The notes below the pieces were generated by a model, which did no database searches, had not been told where the DNA came from, and saw only the letters and a program-made list of their open reading frames with translations. Source: Lachnospiraceae bacterium (GTDB lineage Bacteria > Bacillota_A > Clostridia > Lachnospirales > Lachnospiraceae). From it: a stretch of 8,937 nucleotides of DNA. Position numbers and translations under genes: made by a program. Shown piece by piece: positions 1 to 7,395 of this stretch. The stretch lies in NCBI GenBank assembly GCA_016291475.1, contig JAEEXJ010000114.1, positions 1 to 8,937 on the forward strand. The letters run 5' to 3'. Each line of letters begins with the position of its first letter. The stretch's first letter is position 1.

Positions 1-379
1 ATATCCCATGGGACTCTTCCTTATGAAGCAGTTTATGGAAGGTCTTCCTACTTCACTGATCGAGGCAGCCAAGATTGACGGAGCAACCGAGTGGACAGTA
101 TTTTCCAAGATCGTAATGCCTAATGTTAAGCCCGCATGGCTGACACTGATCATCTTCCTGGTTCAGTACCTTTGGAATAACAAAGCATCAACGGTTATCT
201 ATTCCGAGGAAATGAAGACATTGCCCTTCGCAATGCAGCAGATCCAGGCCGGCGGTATTGCCAGAACCGGTGAGGCAGCAGCGGTACTTGTTGTTTTGAT
301 GGTAGTTCCTATTGCAATATTCATATTCTCTGAGAGCCAGATCCTCGAGACCATGGCATCATCCGGATTGAAGGATTAA
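1..379 (+). CDS. Carbohydrate ABC transporter permease, MalG-type (CUT1), 3' part only
   Basis: This is the C-terminal part of an inner (MalG-like) permease subunit of a CUT1 sugar ABC importer; the start lies before the window, because the frame stays open through base 2. The Met at base 8 is most likely internal: the sequence around it (MGLFLMKQF, then a Pro about five residues on) is the usual conserved stretch just before the EAA loop. The EAA loop, which docks the ATPase, starts at base 62 (EAAKIDGATEW, ending in MPNVKP). Two hydrophobic segments follow, and the tail ends ETMASSGLKD, typical of MalG-type subunits. It differs clearly from the second MalG-type permease at 6334-7353, so it belongs to a separate importer whose other parts should lie upstream. 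Its stop codon is 5 bp before the next gene. Family is certain; substrate is unknown. Confidence 0.93.
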   Translation, partial: YPMGLFLMKQFMEGLPTSLIEAAKIDGATEWTVFSKIVMPNVKPAWLTLIIFLVQYLWNNKASTVIYSEEMKTLPFAMQQIQAGGIARTGEAAAVLVVLMVVPIAIFIFSESQILETMASSGLKD

Positions 380-384
380 CACTG

Positions 385-2037
385 ATGAAAAAGCCCGTAA
401 CTTTTACAATCAAAAGAATAGGTGCACTTATGGCAGCTGCCGCATTGGGAATCATGTCTGTTCCCATGCAGGCACATGCTATGGAGCACAGAAGCTATAC
501 TTACATCTATGATTACTGGGGTGATGTTCAGGACACTCCCGATCTGTATGAGGTATTTAACGTATTCACCTCCGCAGAACTCGGACTGGATACCAGAATG
601 AATAACCCCAACGGAATTACCGTAGCAGGAGATAAGGTTTATATCTGCGACACCGGTAATAACCGCATAATCGTTCTCGGAACAGACGATCAGGTTGGTC
701 TTGTTCTTCTTGACGAATTCGATTCCATCAAGGGTGCTCCCGATAATAATCAGTTAAGCGGACCTACCGATCTTGCTGTATCGGAAGACGGAAACATCTT
801 CATAGCTGATAAGGGTAATAACCGTATCCTTAAGGTGGATCCCGAGCTTCACTATCTGATGGAGTTCACTCTTCCCATTGACAGTGCATTACCTGCAGAT
901 ACCATTTTCCTTCCCAATAAGGTAGTAGTTGATACCGCAGAGAGAGTTTATTGCATCTGCGACGGTGTTAACAAAGGTCTCCTTAAGTACGAAGCAGATG
1001 GTACTTTTGCAGGATTTATCGGAGCTACCAAGGCTCCTTACGATCTTCTCGATTATATCTGGAAGAAGTTCGCTACTCAGGAACAGATCGACCGTATGCC
1101 GGTTGATGTTCCTACCGAGTATAGTAACATCTACATGGATTACGAGGGATTCATTTATGCCAGCGTTCCCGTAGCTGATGCACAGGCACTCGATGACCTT
1201 AAGGTTGACTCCGTAAGAAGACTTAACCTTCTCGGAAACAACATTCTGGTTAACAACGGAAACTGGCTTAACTGCGGTGATATCTACTGGGGCTCCGCAG
1301 GCGGATATTCGGGACCTTCAATGTTCTCCGATGTAACCGCAATGGAAAATGACATTTATGTATGTCTCGACAGAAACCGCGGACGTCTCTTCGGATATGA
1401 CGATCAGGGACGTATGGTCTTTGCTTTCGGCGGAAACGGTAATATGGACGGATATTTCAGACGTCCCATCGGTATCGACCATATCGGATATGACTTGCTC
1501 GTACTTGACTCTGCCGACTGCTCCATAACATATTTTGTTCTCAGCGATTTCGGCAAAGATATCTACGGTGCGATAGATAATTTCGATTCCGGCAAATATG
1601 AAGAATCCGCCGCACTTTGGCAGAAGGTTCTGGATATTGACGGAAATTACGATCTTGCATATATCGGTCTCGGACGTGCGTACCTTCGTCAGGAAAATTA
1701 CGCAGAGGCCATGAAGTATTTCGAGATCAAGTATGACGATGATAACTGGTCCAAGGCTTTTAAAGAGTATCGTAAAGAATGGGTTCAGAGTCATCTGTTC
1801 ATTACAGTTTTGGTATTGCTCCTTATATTCCTGGTTCCTCTCGGAATAGAGAAATTCAGAAATATGAAGATAGAGATTGCGACTTCCGATGTATTCAGAT
1901 TCCCGGATCCCGAGGATAACATGACAAGGGCTGAGATCAGGGAATATCACAAGAAACAAAGACAGGAATACAGAGAAAGAGAAAAAGCCAAGAAAGAAGC
2001 ACGTAAGCTCGCAAAGCTCAGCAGCAGCAACAGATAA
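385..2037 (+). CDS. Secreted NHL-repeat / TPR protein with C-terminal membrane anchor
   Basis: A 550-residue protein of unknown precise function. Residues 1-32 are a signal peptide (KK, then KR, a hydrophobic core, and AHA before the likely cut at 32/33). Residues about 70-385 carry NHL-type beta-propeller blades: two clear ones have D-x-G-N-N-R cores at 89-94 (DTGNNR) and 142-147 (DKGNNR), and weaker ones follow, including a late FGGNGNMDGYFRRPIGI segment. Residues about 395-451 look like a TPR unit (GKYEESAALWQKVL, then NYAEAMKYF). A transmembrane helix at about 471-488 is followed by a charged Lys/Arg/Glu tail that is probably cytoplasmic and helical. The propeller and TPR should therefore face outside. 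The start is supported by AAGGA at 371-375, which lies over the end of the preceding permease gene, suggesting translational coupling. NHL propellers usually bind proteins or glycans; a role as scaffold or sensor for the neighbouring transporters is inference. Confidence 0.9.
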   Translation: MKKPVTFTIKRIGALMAAAALGIMSVPMQAHAMEHRSYTYIYDYWGDVQDTPDLYEVFNVFTSAELGLDTRMNNPNGITVAGDKVYICDTGNNRIIVLGTDDQVGLVLLDEFDSIKGAPDNNQLSGPTDLAVSEDGNIFIADKGNNRILKVDPELHYLMEFTLPIDSALPADTIFLPNKVVVDTAERVYCICDGVNKGLLKYEADGTFAGFIGATKAPYDLLDYIWKKFATQEQIDRMPVDVPTEYSNIYMDYEGFIYASVPVADAQALDDLKVDSVRRLNLLGNNILVNNGNWLNCGDIYWGSAGGYSGPSMFSDVTAMENDIYVCLDRNRGRLFGYDDQGRMVFAFGGNGNMDGYFRRPIGIDHIGYDLLVLDSADCSITYFVLSDFGKDIYGAIDNFDSGKYEESAALWQKVLDIDGNYDLAYIGLGRAYLRQENYAEAMKYFEIKYDDDNWSKAFKEYRKEWVQSHLFITVLVLLLIFLVPLGIEKFRNMKIEIATSDVFRFPDPEDNMTRAEIREYHKKQRQEYREREKAKKEARKLAKLSSSNR

Positions 2038-2058
2038 TTACGTAATAAGAGAAAAAAC

Positions 2059-2754
2059 ATGGAACAGACAACTGTTAAAGAAAAAACTATAGTAAGCGGT
2101 ATCGCAGGGTGGTTTAAGAAGACCTTCGGTCCCAAATATTGGGATTCGCTTAAATTCTCTCTTTATTGTATAACTCATCCTCTTGACGGATTTTGGGATC
2201 TGACTCATGAGAAGAGAGGAACTTATGCGGCTGCAAATACGATACTGTTCCTTACGATCCTTGTAAGGATACTTGCCCTTAAATACACCAGCTTTGTCTT
2301 TATTCGGGTTTATTGGGAAGACATAAATATCTTTTTGTATATTGCCAGTATTCTTTTCCCGCTTTTGCTGTTTGTTATCGGAAACTGGGCTACTACCACG
2401 CTCTTTGACGGTAAAGGAAAGCTTGGCCAGGTTTATATAGGTACCTGTTATGCTCTTACTCCTTACCCGCTCATGCAGTTCCCTTTGATGATAATCAGTA
2501 ACGTCATCACGGTTAATGAGTCACAGTTTTATACGGTTTTGGCTGCACTGTCACTCGTATGGTGCGGACTCCTCATAATAGCCGCAATGGGACAGATTCA
2601 TGAGTTTTCCGGAGCTAAAAACATCCTGTTCATGGTATTTTCATTGTTTGCGATGCTGGTAATAATCTTCATATTGATGATCTTTTTCAGTATGATCACT
2701 CAGGCTCTCGGATATTTCTATTCACTTTACAGAGAATTCATGTTTAGGGTATAG
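2059..2754 (+). CDS. Yip1-family integral membrane protein
   Basis: A 231-residue polytopic membrane protein. The N-terminal 55 residues are soluble and contain HPLDGFWDLTHEKRG, the usual lead-in of bacterial Yip1-domain proteins. About five hydrophobic segments follow, near residues 59-83, 89-115, 126-151, 155-180 and 187-220. The second ends in NWATTTLFDGKGKLG (from N109), and the third begins YALTPYPL; both match the Yip1 pattern of a Gly-Lys-rich loop followed by Y-A-L-x-P-Y. Eukaryotic Yip1 proteins act in vesicle traffic, but the bacterial members have no established biochemical role, so none is claimed here. The gene is 21 bp after the NHL/TPR gene. Its ribosome binding site is weak (AGAG-like, followed by a run of A), so translation may depend on the gene before it. 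It uses many ATA isoleucine codons, unlike the binding-protein gene. Confidence 0.85.
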   Translation: MEQTTVKEKTIVSGIAGWFKKTFGPKYWDSLKFSLYCITHPLDGFWDLTHEKRGTYAAANTILFLTILVRILALKYTSFVFIRVYWEDINIFLYIASILFPLLLFVIGNWATTTLFDGKGKLGQVYIGTCYALTPYPLMQFPLMIISNVITVNESQFYTVLAALSLVWCGLLIIAAMGQIHEFSGAKNILFMVFSLFAMLVIIFILMIFFSMITQALGYFYSLYREFMFRV

Positions 2755-2810
2755 CGTCCGGATCCGACCAATAGATTTAAAGAATACATTACAGCCTTAC
2801 CGGAGTAAGT

Positions 2811-5408
2811 ATGAGAAGAAGAAGTGCAGAACAAAAACAAGAAGCAAGAAATGAGTTGATCAAATTCCTGAAGAGTTTGATCGTGCCCGGTATCATTGCT
2901 CTTATACTGGCAGGACTCATCATCTTTGTTGTTACATATACGAACAAAGAAGAAGAGGCAGTGATAATTCCCGTCAATGCTTATGCGGGTGACGGCAGAG
3001 AGATAGTGTTGGAGAACGATCAGCTGGTATTGACCATGGATCCTGCCACCACATATTTCACCGTTAAAGTCAAATCCTCAGGCAAGGTATGGTACTCGGT
3101 TCCCGAAGATGTGGAAGAAGATACCATCGCAATGAGTTCTGAGAAGGGTCGTATCAGATCAACCCTGAATGTTACATACTCAAGTGAGATCGGATCCGAA
3201 GTTGCTTATAACAACTACGATTACAGTATCCAAAATCAGACATACGATGTTGAGAGCGACGGAGAGTCCATCACCGTACATTATTCCATCGGTAAGGTTC
3301 AGAAGGAATATGTCATCCCCATAGCTTGTACCGTTGAAGAGATGGAAGGTTATTGGGCAAATCTTTCTCAGGGTGATCTTAATATCGTAAAACAGTACTA
3401 CAAGAAGTACGATATCAACGATCTCGGCAGAAAGGACGATCCGGAAGCACTCCTTGCGGCATATCCCGCACTTGCAGATCAGGTATTGTATGTACTTCGT
3501 GACACCGCAACCGATGCGATCAAATCAAAGCTTCAGAAGATATTTGAGGAATCGGTCGGATATACTTACGAAGATTTCCTCAGAGATAAAGAGTACCTTG
3601 CAGAATCCGAATCGGGAAGTGCTGCAGTTTACAATGTTGATGTTGTCTATAAGCTGGATGGAGGAGATCTTATAGTCGAGATGCCTTATTCGGCAATGCA
3701 GTTCCCCAAGGATAAGCCGATCCTGTCGGTTGATGTTCTTCCTTTCTTCGGTGCGGGCGGAACGGATGATGAAGGATTCCTCCTCATTCCCGAAGGCAGC
3801 GGAGCACTCATCAATTTCAATAACGGAAAGACTGCACAGAGTGTTTATTACGCGAATGTTTACGGATGGGACATGGCTCATGCAAGAGATGCTCTTGTTC
3901 ATTCCACCAGTACCGCGTTCAGTACCTTCGGTATTTCCACCGGAAACGACTCTTTTATCTGTACTATAGAAGGCGGCGCTGCTTACGCGGCAGTTGAAGC
4001 GGACATCGCCGGAAGATTTAACAGTTACAACTCCGTAAATGCCGAGTATGGTGTTATCGAGAGAGAAGAGTACGATGTAGGATCGATTTCAAACAGCCGT
4101 ATCTTTGCATTCCAGGAAAGCCTTCCCGATGAAGTAATGTCTCAGAGATATACATTCATCAATTCCGGAAGCTATATCGATATGGCTAAGGAATATCAGA
4201 ATTATCTTCTCAAGAATTATGGAGATTATCTGGTAGCAAATACCGATACCTCAGCTCCTTGTTTTGTAGAAGTGGTAGGCGCAGTTGATAAGGTTAAGCA
4301 GATCCTCGGAATGCCCGTCTCCAGACCTCTTGAACTCACCACATATAAAGAAGCGTCGGATATGCTCACACAGCTTGATGCAGACGGTGTCGATAATATG
4401 ATCGTCAGAATGACCGGATGGTGTAACGGCGGTGTCGAGCAGCAGATGCTCAAAGATGTGGATCCTATAATGGCACTTGGTTCCGGAAGAGATATCGGAA
4501 ATCTCTGCCGCACCGTTCAGGATCAGGGCAATCAGATCTATCTTGACGGAATCGTTGAGTACGCATATGACTCCAATATTTTTGACGGATTCTTCGCTTA
4601 CAGAGATTCATCCAGATTCATAAGCCGTGAGCTTTGCAAGCTTTATCCCTTCAGCCAGATCACATATGGCGACAGAGATGACCTTGATGCTCATTATCTG
4701 CTCCATGAGCAGCTCATCCTTAAGATGATGGATAATCTTGTTAAGGCAAATGAAAAGTATGGTGCAACCGGTCCTTCTTTCCAGGATGTAGGAACCGACC
4801 TTGCAAGTGATTTCTATAAGAAGAATCCCTATTCAAGACAGGATGCTCTTTTGGATCAGGCAGCAAGACTTCAGAGCTATCGTGACAACGGTCAGAGCAT
4901 AATGATCCGTACAGGCAACACATATGCGGCGGTTTATGCAAACTGCATTACCGATATGGATCTTAAGGGAAGTGAATATACCATAATCGATGAGTTTATT
5001 CCTTTCTATGAGCTGGCTCTTCACGGATATGTGAACTACACCGGCGAGCCTGTTAATCTCTGCGGATCCGAAACCGATGAGATCCTTGCGTGTGCCGAGT
5101 ATGGTGCCGGACTTAACTACACCATTATGGCAGACAGTGTAGAGAAGCTTCAGAAAACTCTCTATCCTCAGTATTACGGAGCTGCATTCGATTCCGTTCA
5201 CGACAGGATGGTTGAGACTTATACCAGATTCAATAACGAACTCGGTCATACATTCAATCAGCAGATGGTCGATCATGACAATCTGAACCAGTATGTATCG
5301 GTTACCGTTTATGAAGACGGAACTAAGGTTTACGTCAATTACGGATACTCGGATTACACAGGAAATGGCGTTACCGTTCCTGCAAGAGATTACCTGGTTG
5401 TAAAATAA
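2811..5408 (+). CDS. DUF5696-type membrane-anchored extracellular protein, possible glycoside hydrolase-like
   Basis: An 865-residue protein, the largest in the window. Residues 1-22 are basic (starting MRRR) and residues about 23-43 form one hydrophobic helix with no signal-peptidase site, so it is a signal-anchor protein with its body outside the cell. Residues about 60-350 look beta-rich and end in a D-V-L-P-F-F-G-A-G-G segment at 308-317 and a glycine-rich IPEGSGALI segment at 326-334. Residues about 490-760 look like a (beta/alpha)8 barrel: GWCNGG at 536-541, YLDGIVEY at 577-584 (D579, E583), QDVGTD at 658-663 and a P-F-Y-E-L-A-L-H-G-Y block at 731-740. The C-terminus (about 835-865) reads as a small beta domain (DGTKVYVNYGY). 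Length, layout and neighbours agree with DUF5696. Some of these blocks resemble retaining glycosidase barrels, but no catalytic pair is proven and it may be inactive. GGAG at 2802-2805 fixes the start. Confidence 0.8.
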   Translation: MRRRSAEQKQEARNELIKFLKSLIVPGIIALILAGLIIFVVTYTNKEEEAVIIPVNAYAGDGREIVLENDQLVLTMDPATTYFTVKVKSSGKVWYSVPEDVEEDTIAMSSEKGRIRSTLNVTYSSEIGSEVAYNNYDYSIQNQTYDVESDGESITVHYSIGKVQKEYVIPIACTVEEMEGYWANLSQGDLNIVKQYYKKYDINDLGRKDDPEALLAAYPALADQVLYVLRDTATDAIKSKLQKIFEESVGYTYEDFLRDKEYLAESESGSAAVYNVDVVYKLDGGDLIVEMPYSAMQFPKDKPILSVDVLPFFGAGGTDDEGFLLIPEGSGALINFNNGKTAQSVYYANVYGWDMAHARDALVHSTSTAFSTFGISTGNDSFICTIEGGAAYAAVEADIAGRFNSYNSVNAEYGVIEREEYDVGSISNSRIFAFQESLPDEVMSQRYTFINSGSYIDMAKEYQNYLLKNYGDYLVANTDTSAPCFVEVVGAVDKVKQILGMPVSRPLELTTYKEASDMLTQLDADGVDNMIVRMTGWCNGGVEQQMLKDVDPIMALGSGRDIGNLCRTVQDQGNQIYLDGIVEYAYDSNIFDGFFAYRDSSRFISRELCKLYPFSQITYGDRDDLDAHYLLHEQLILKMMDNLVKANEKYGATGPSFQDVGTDLASDFYKKNPYSRQDALLDQAARLQSYRDNGQSIMIRTGNTYAAVYANCITDMDLKGSEYTIIDEFIPFYELALHGYVNYTGEPVNLCGSETDEILACAEYGAGLNYTIMADSVEKLQKTLYPQYYGAAFDSVHDRMVETYTRFNNELGHTFNQQMVDHDNLNQYVSVTVYEDGTKVYVNYGYSDYTGNGVTVPARDYLVVK

Positions 5409-5429
5409 GGGCGATACGGAGAGCCTAAG

Positions 5430-6341
5430 ATGAAGAAGAAATTAAACGGAAAAGTTAGCGGACTTGAAAAGAGAAGGGCGATATCAGGATATCTGTTTAT
5501 CTCGCCATTTATCATCGGATTTTTACTCTTCATGGTAAAACCCTTTGTGCAGTCTCTGTATATGAGTTTCTGTGATGTTCAGGTCGGTGCGGGCAGTTTT
5601 AATCTTATCTATAACGGTCTGTACAATTATAATTATGCATTTAAAGTAGATCCGGATTATTCAAGACTCCTTATTGAAGGATTTACTCAGATGATCATTT
5701 ACTCATTTGCGATAATGGTCTTCTCGTTCTTTGTAGCACTGGTACTCAATCAGGAATTCCATGGAAGAGCATTGGTAAGAGCGATATTCTTCCTTCCTGT
5801 TATTCTCTCGAGTGGTGTTATTCTCGGTCTCGAAACCGATAACTCGGTCATCGCTCAGATGCATGCTACCGTCGAAGATACCATGACCGGCGTAAGCGTT
5901 ACCGCAGTTCTTGAAAACATTCTCAGAACAGCCGGAGTCGGAACAAGAGCATATGAGACAGTATTCGAACTCATAGATCATATTTACGATATCGCACTTG
6001 CTTCAGGAATTCAGATCATCGTATTCCTCTCCGGACTTCAGACTATTCCCAAGAGCATGTATGAGGCAGCATCCATCGAAGGATGTACCGCATGGGAAAG
6101 TCTCTGGAAAGTAACATTCCCGATGGTAAGCTCCATCTTCCTTGTAAACTGGGTTTATACCATCGTAGATTATTGTATGAGATCGGATAATGAAGTAATG
6201 GAGAAGATTACCGACACGATGGTCGATCAGCTCAATTACGGTTTATCCTCTGCTATGGCTTGGGTTTATTTTGCACTGACCATTGTATTCCTTGCCATCA
6301 GTTCATTCATCATTTCCAGGAGGGTATATTATTATGAGTAA
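5430..6341 (+). CDS. Carbohydrate ABC transporter permease, MalF-type (CUT1)
   Basis: A 303-residue permease subunit of a CUT1 sugar importer. It opens with a short basic tail and the hallmark SGYLFISPFIIGFLLF first helix (about residues 19-45). Further helices lie near 87-107, 115-135, 192-210, 228-248 and 275-297. The EAA loop begins at residue 212 (EAASIEGCTAWESLWKVTFP) and is where the ATPase docks. Between the third helix and the EAA-side core there is a polar stretch, residues about 137-190, that probably faces outside; it is longer than the short loop I would expect in this family. GGAGAG at 5418-5423 is a good ribosome binding site six bases before the start, 21 bp after the DUF5696 gene. 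The gene overlaps the following MalG-type gene, so the two are very likely co-translated and form a heterodimeric channel. No ATPase is encoded here. Confidence 0.95.
   Translation: MKKKLNGKVSGLEKRRAISGYLFISPFIIGFLLFMVKPFVQSLYMSFCDVQVGAGSFNLIYNGLYNYNYAFKVDPDYSRLLIEGFTQMIIYSFAIMVFSFFVALVLNQEFHGRALVRAIFFLPVILSSGVILGLETDNSVIAQMHATVEDTMTGVSVTAVLENILRTAGVGTRAYETVFELIDHIYDIALASGIQIIVFLSGLQTIPKSMYEAASIEGCTAWESLWKVTFPMVSSIFLVNWVYTIVDYCMRSDNEVMEKITDTMVDQLNYGLSSAMAWVYFALTIVFLAISSFIISRRVYYYE
6318..6324 (+). promoter_or_regulatory. Ribosome binding site that fixes the start of the second MalG-type permease
   Basis: AGGAGGG lies inside the end of the MalF-type gene, nine bases before the ATG at 6334. It is the strongest such site in the neighbourhood and argues against the upstream Met codon at 6283, which would add 17 residues of non-permease-like sequence (MYSLPSVHSS and so on). 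Confidence 0.9.
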
Positions 6342-7353
6342 TGCTGCGGTGATGAGTGCTCCTGCAGATATGGGCAAGGCTAAATCCAAGGATAAGCCTA
6401 AGATGTCGGCACTTAAGAAAAAGAAGATAGCGGCTCAGATGGGTATAAGCTTTGTAAGGTTCATTCTTTTATTCGGACTTTGCTTCCTTATCATCCAGCC
6501 GATCCTTAATAAGATCTCCATAAGCTTTATGACTGAAGGTGATCTTTATGACCCCGTTGTCATAAATATCCCTGCTCATTTTACGACAGAGAATTATCAG
6601 CTTGCTGCCAAGATAATGAATTATAAGCTGGCTCTTAAGAATTCATTTATCACATCTCTTACCATTGCACTGCTTCAGGTTGTTGTCTGCACATTGGTAG
6701 GATACGGATTTGCAAGATATGATTTCCCTTTCAAGAAGTTCTGGTTCGGATGTGTTCTTCTGATGATCATCATCCCTCCCCAGGTTGTATCCACTTCGCT
6801 TTACCTTCACTTTAAGTTTTTCGATTTCTTCGGATTGATAAAACTTATTACCGGTTCGGAGATCAACCTGAGAGGCTCGGTACTTCCTTATTACATGCTG
6901 AGTGCGGGATGTATGGGACTTAAGAATGGTCTGTATATTTACCTTATCAGACAGTTCTTCAGAAACATACCCAAGGAATTGGAAGAGGCTGCATATGTTG
7001 ACGGATGCGGAACTCTCAAGACATTCATCATCATCATGCTTCCCGATGCTAAACCGATCCTTACTTCATGCTTCCTGTTTGCATTTGTATGGCAGTGGAC
7101 TGACGGATTCTATTCCAGAATGTTCCTCGGAAATATGAAACTTGTAAGTACATCCATATCGACTATCGTTGATTCGCTTTCCGATTACATTATGAAGTCC
7201 CTCGGATTACAGACAGGTACTGTATCAACAGCTTATGCAAACTGTATTCTTGCTACCGGTACTCTGATGATAATCATGCCTCTTATAATCCTTTATCTCT
7301 TCGCTCAGAGAGGATTTGTAGAGTCACTTTCACAGACCGGAATCAAGATGTAA
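6334..7353 (+). CDS. Carbohydrate ABC transporter permease, MalG-type (CUT1)
   Basis: A 339-residue permease, partner of the MalF-type subunit before it. The EAA loop is at residues 218-220 (E-E-A-A-Y-V-D-G-C-G), followed by the usual MLPDAKPIL segment; the C-terminus ends SLSQTGIKM, a normal MalG-type tail. About six membrane helices are visible, the first near residues 42-62. The frame is open further upstream to a Met codon at 6283, but AGGAGGG at 6318-6324, nine bases before 6334, decides for the later start and leaves an 8-bp overlap with the upstream gene. The N-terminal 40 residues are an unusual soluble tail rich in Ala and Lys (GKAKSKDKPK, then LKKKK), longer than usual for this family. 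The gene closes the run of six tightly spaced genes; no clear terminator follows it before the next promoter. Confidence 0.95.
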   Translation: MSNAAVMSAPADMGKAKSKDKPKMSALKKKKIAAQMGISFVRFILLFGLCFLIIQPILNKISISFMTEGDLYDPVVINIPAHFTTENYQLAAKIMNYKLALKNSFITSLTIALLQVVVCTLVGYGFARYDFPFKKFWFGCVLLMIIIPPQVVSTSLYLHFKFFDFFGLIKLITGSEINLRGSVLPYYMLSAGCMGLKNGLYIYLIRQFFRNIPKELEEAAYVDGCGTLKTFIIIMLPDAKPILTSCFLFAFVWQWTDGFYSRMFLGNMKLVSTSISTIVDSLSDYIMKSLGLQTGTVSTAYANCILATGTLMIIMPLIILYLFAQRGFVESLSQTGIKM

Positions 7354-7355
7354 AA

Positions 7356-7386
7356 TTGGACAATCCGCGAAAAAATGTGGTATAAT
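7356..7386 (+). promoter_or_regulatory. Vegetative (SigA-type) promoter with extended -10 for the solute-binding protein gene
   Basis: A perfect TATAAT at 7381-7386 is preceded by TGG, giving the extended -10 form TGnTATAAT. A fair -35 match (TTGGAC at 7356-7361, or TGGACA one base later) sits 18-19 bp upstream, which is slightly wide, but the extended -10 would compensate. Transcription should begin near 7393-7395, giving a leader of about 80 bases before the ATG at 7476. The -35 begins three bases after the stop codon of the preceding permease gene. This is inferred from sequence only. Confidence 0.8.
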
Positions 7387-7395
7387 TTTTCGTGG
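7365..7395. repeat. Inverted repeat spanning the -10 element, candidate operator
   Basis: CCGCGAAAAA at 7365-7374 matches the reverse complement of TTTTTCGTGG at 7386-7395 in nine of ten positions (ten pairs as RNA, counting one G-U). The 11-bp centre contains most of the TATAAT box. A dyad covering the spacer, the -10 and the start point is a plausible site for a repressor, which would block RNA polymerase. In read-through RNA from the upstream operon the same bases could form a hairpin, but the stem is A/U-rich next to the loop and no U-run follows it, so it is a poor terminator. Confidence 0.5.

Noticed and set aside
1318..1959. Minus-strand open frame of 213 codons inside the NHL/TPR gene
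   Set aside because: It lies wholly opposite a well-supported + strand gene with signal peptide, NHL and TPR motifs, and its translation has no recognisable domain or coherent membrane pattern.
2755..2810. 56-bp gap before the DUF5696 gene with a CGGATCCG palindrome at 2759-2766
   Set aside because: The eight-base palindrome does not extend further, there is no U-run, and I see no convincing -35/-10 pair, so neither a terminator nor a promoter is claimed.
6283..6333. Upstream extension of the second MalG-type permease to the Met codon at 6283
   Set aside because: It would overlap the MalF-type gene by 59 bp and add residues unlike a permease N-terminus, whereas AGGAGGG at 6318-6324 fits the ATG at 6334.
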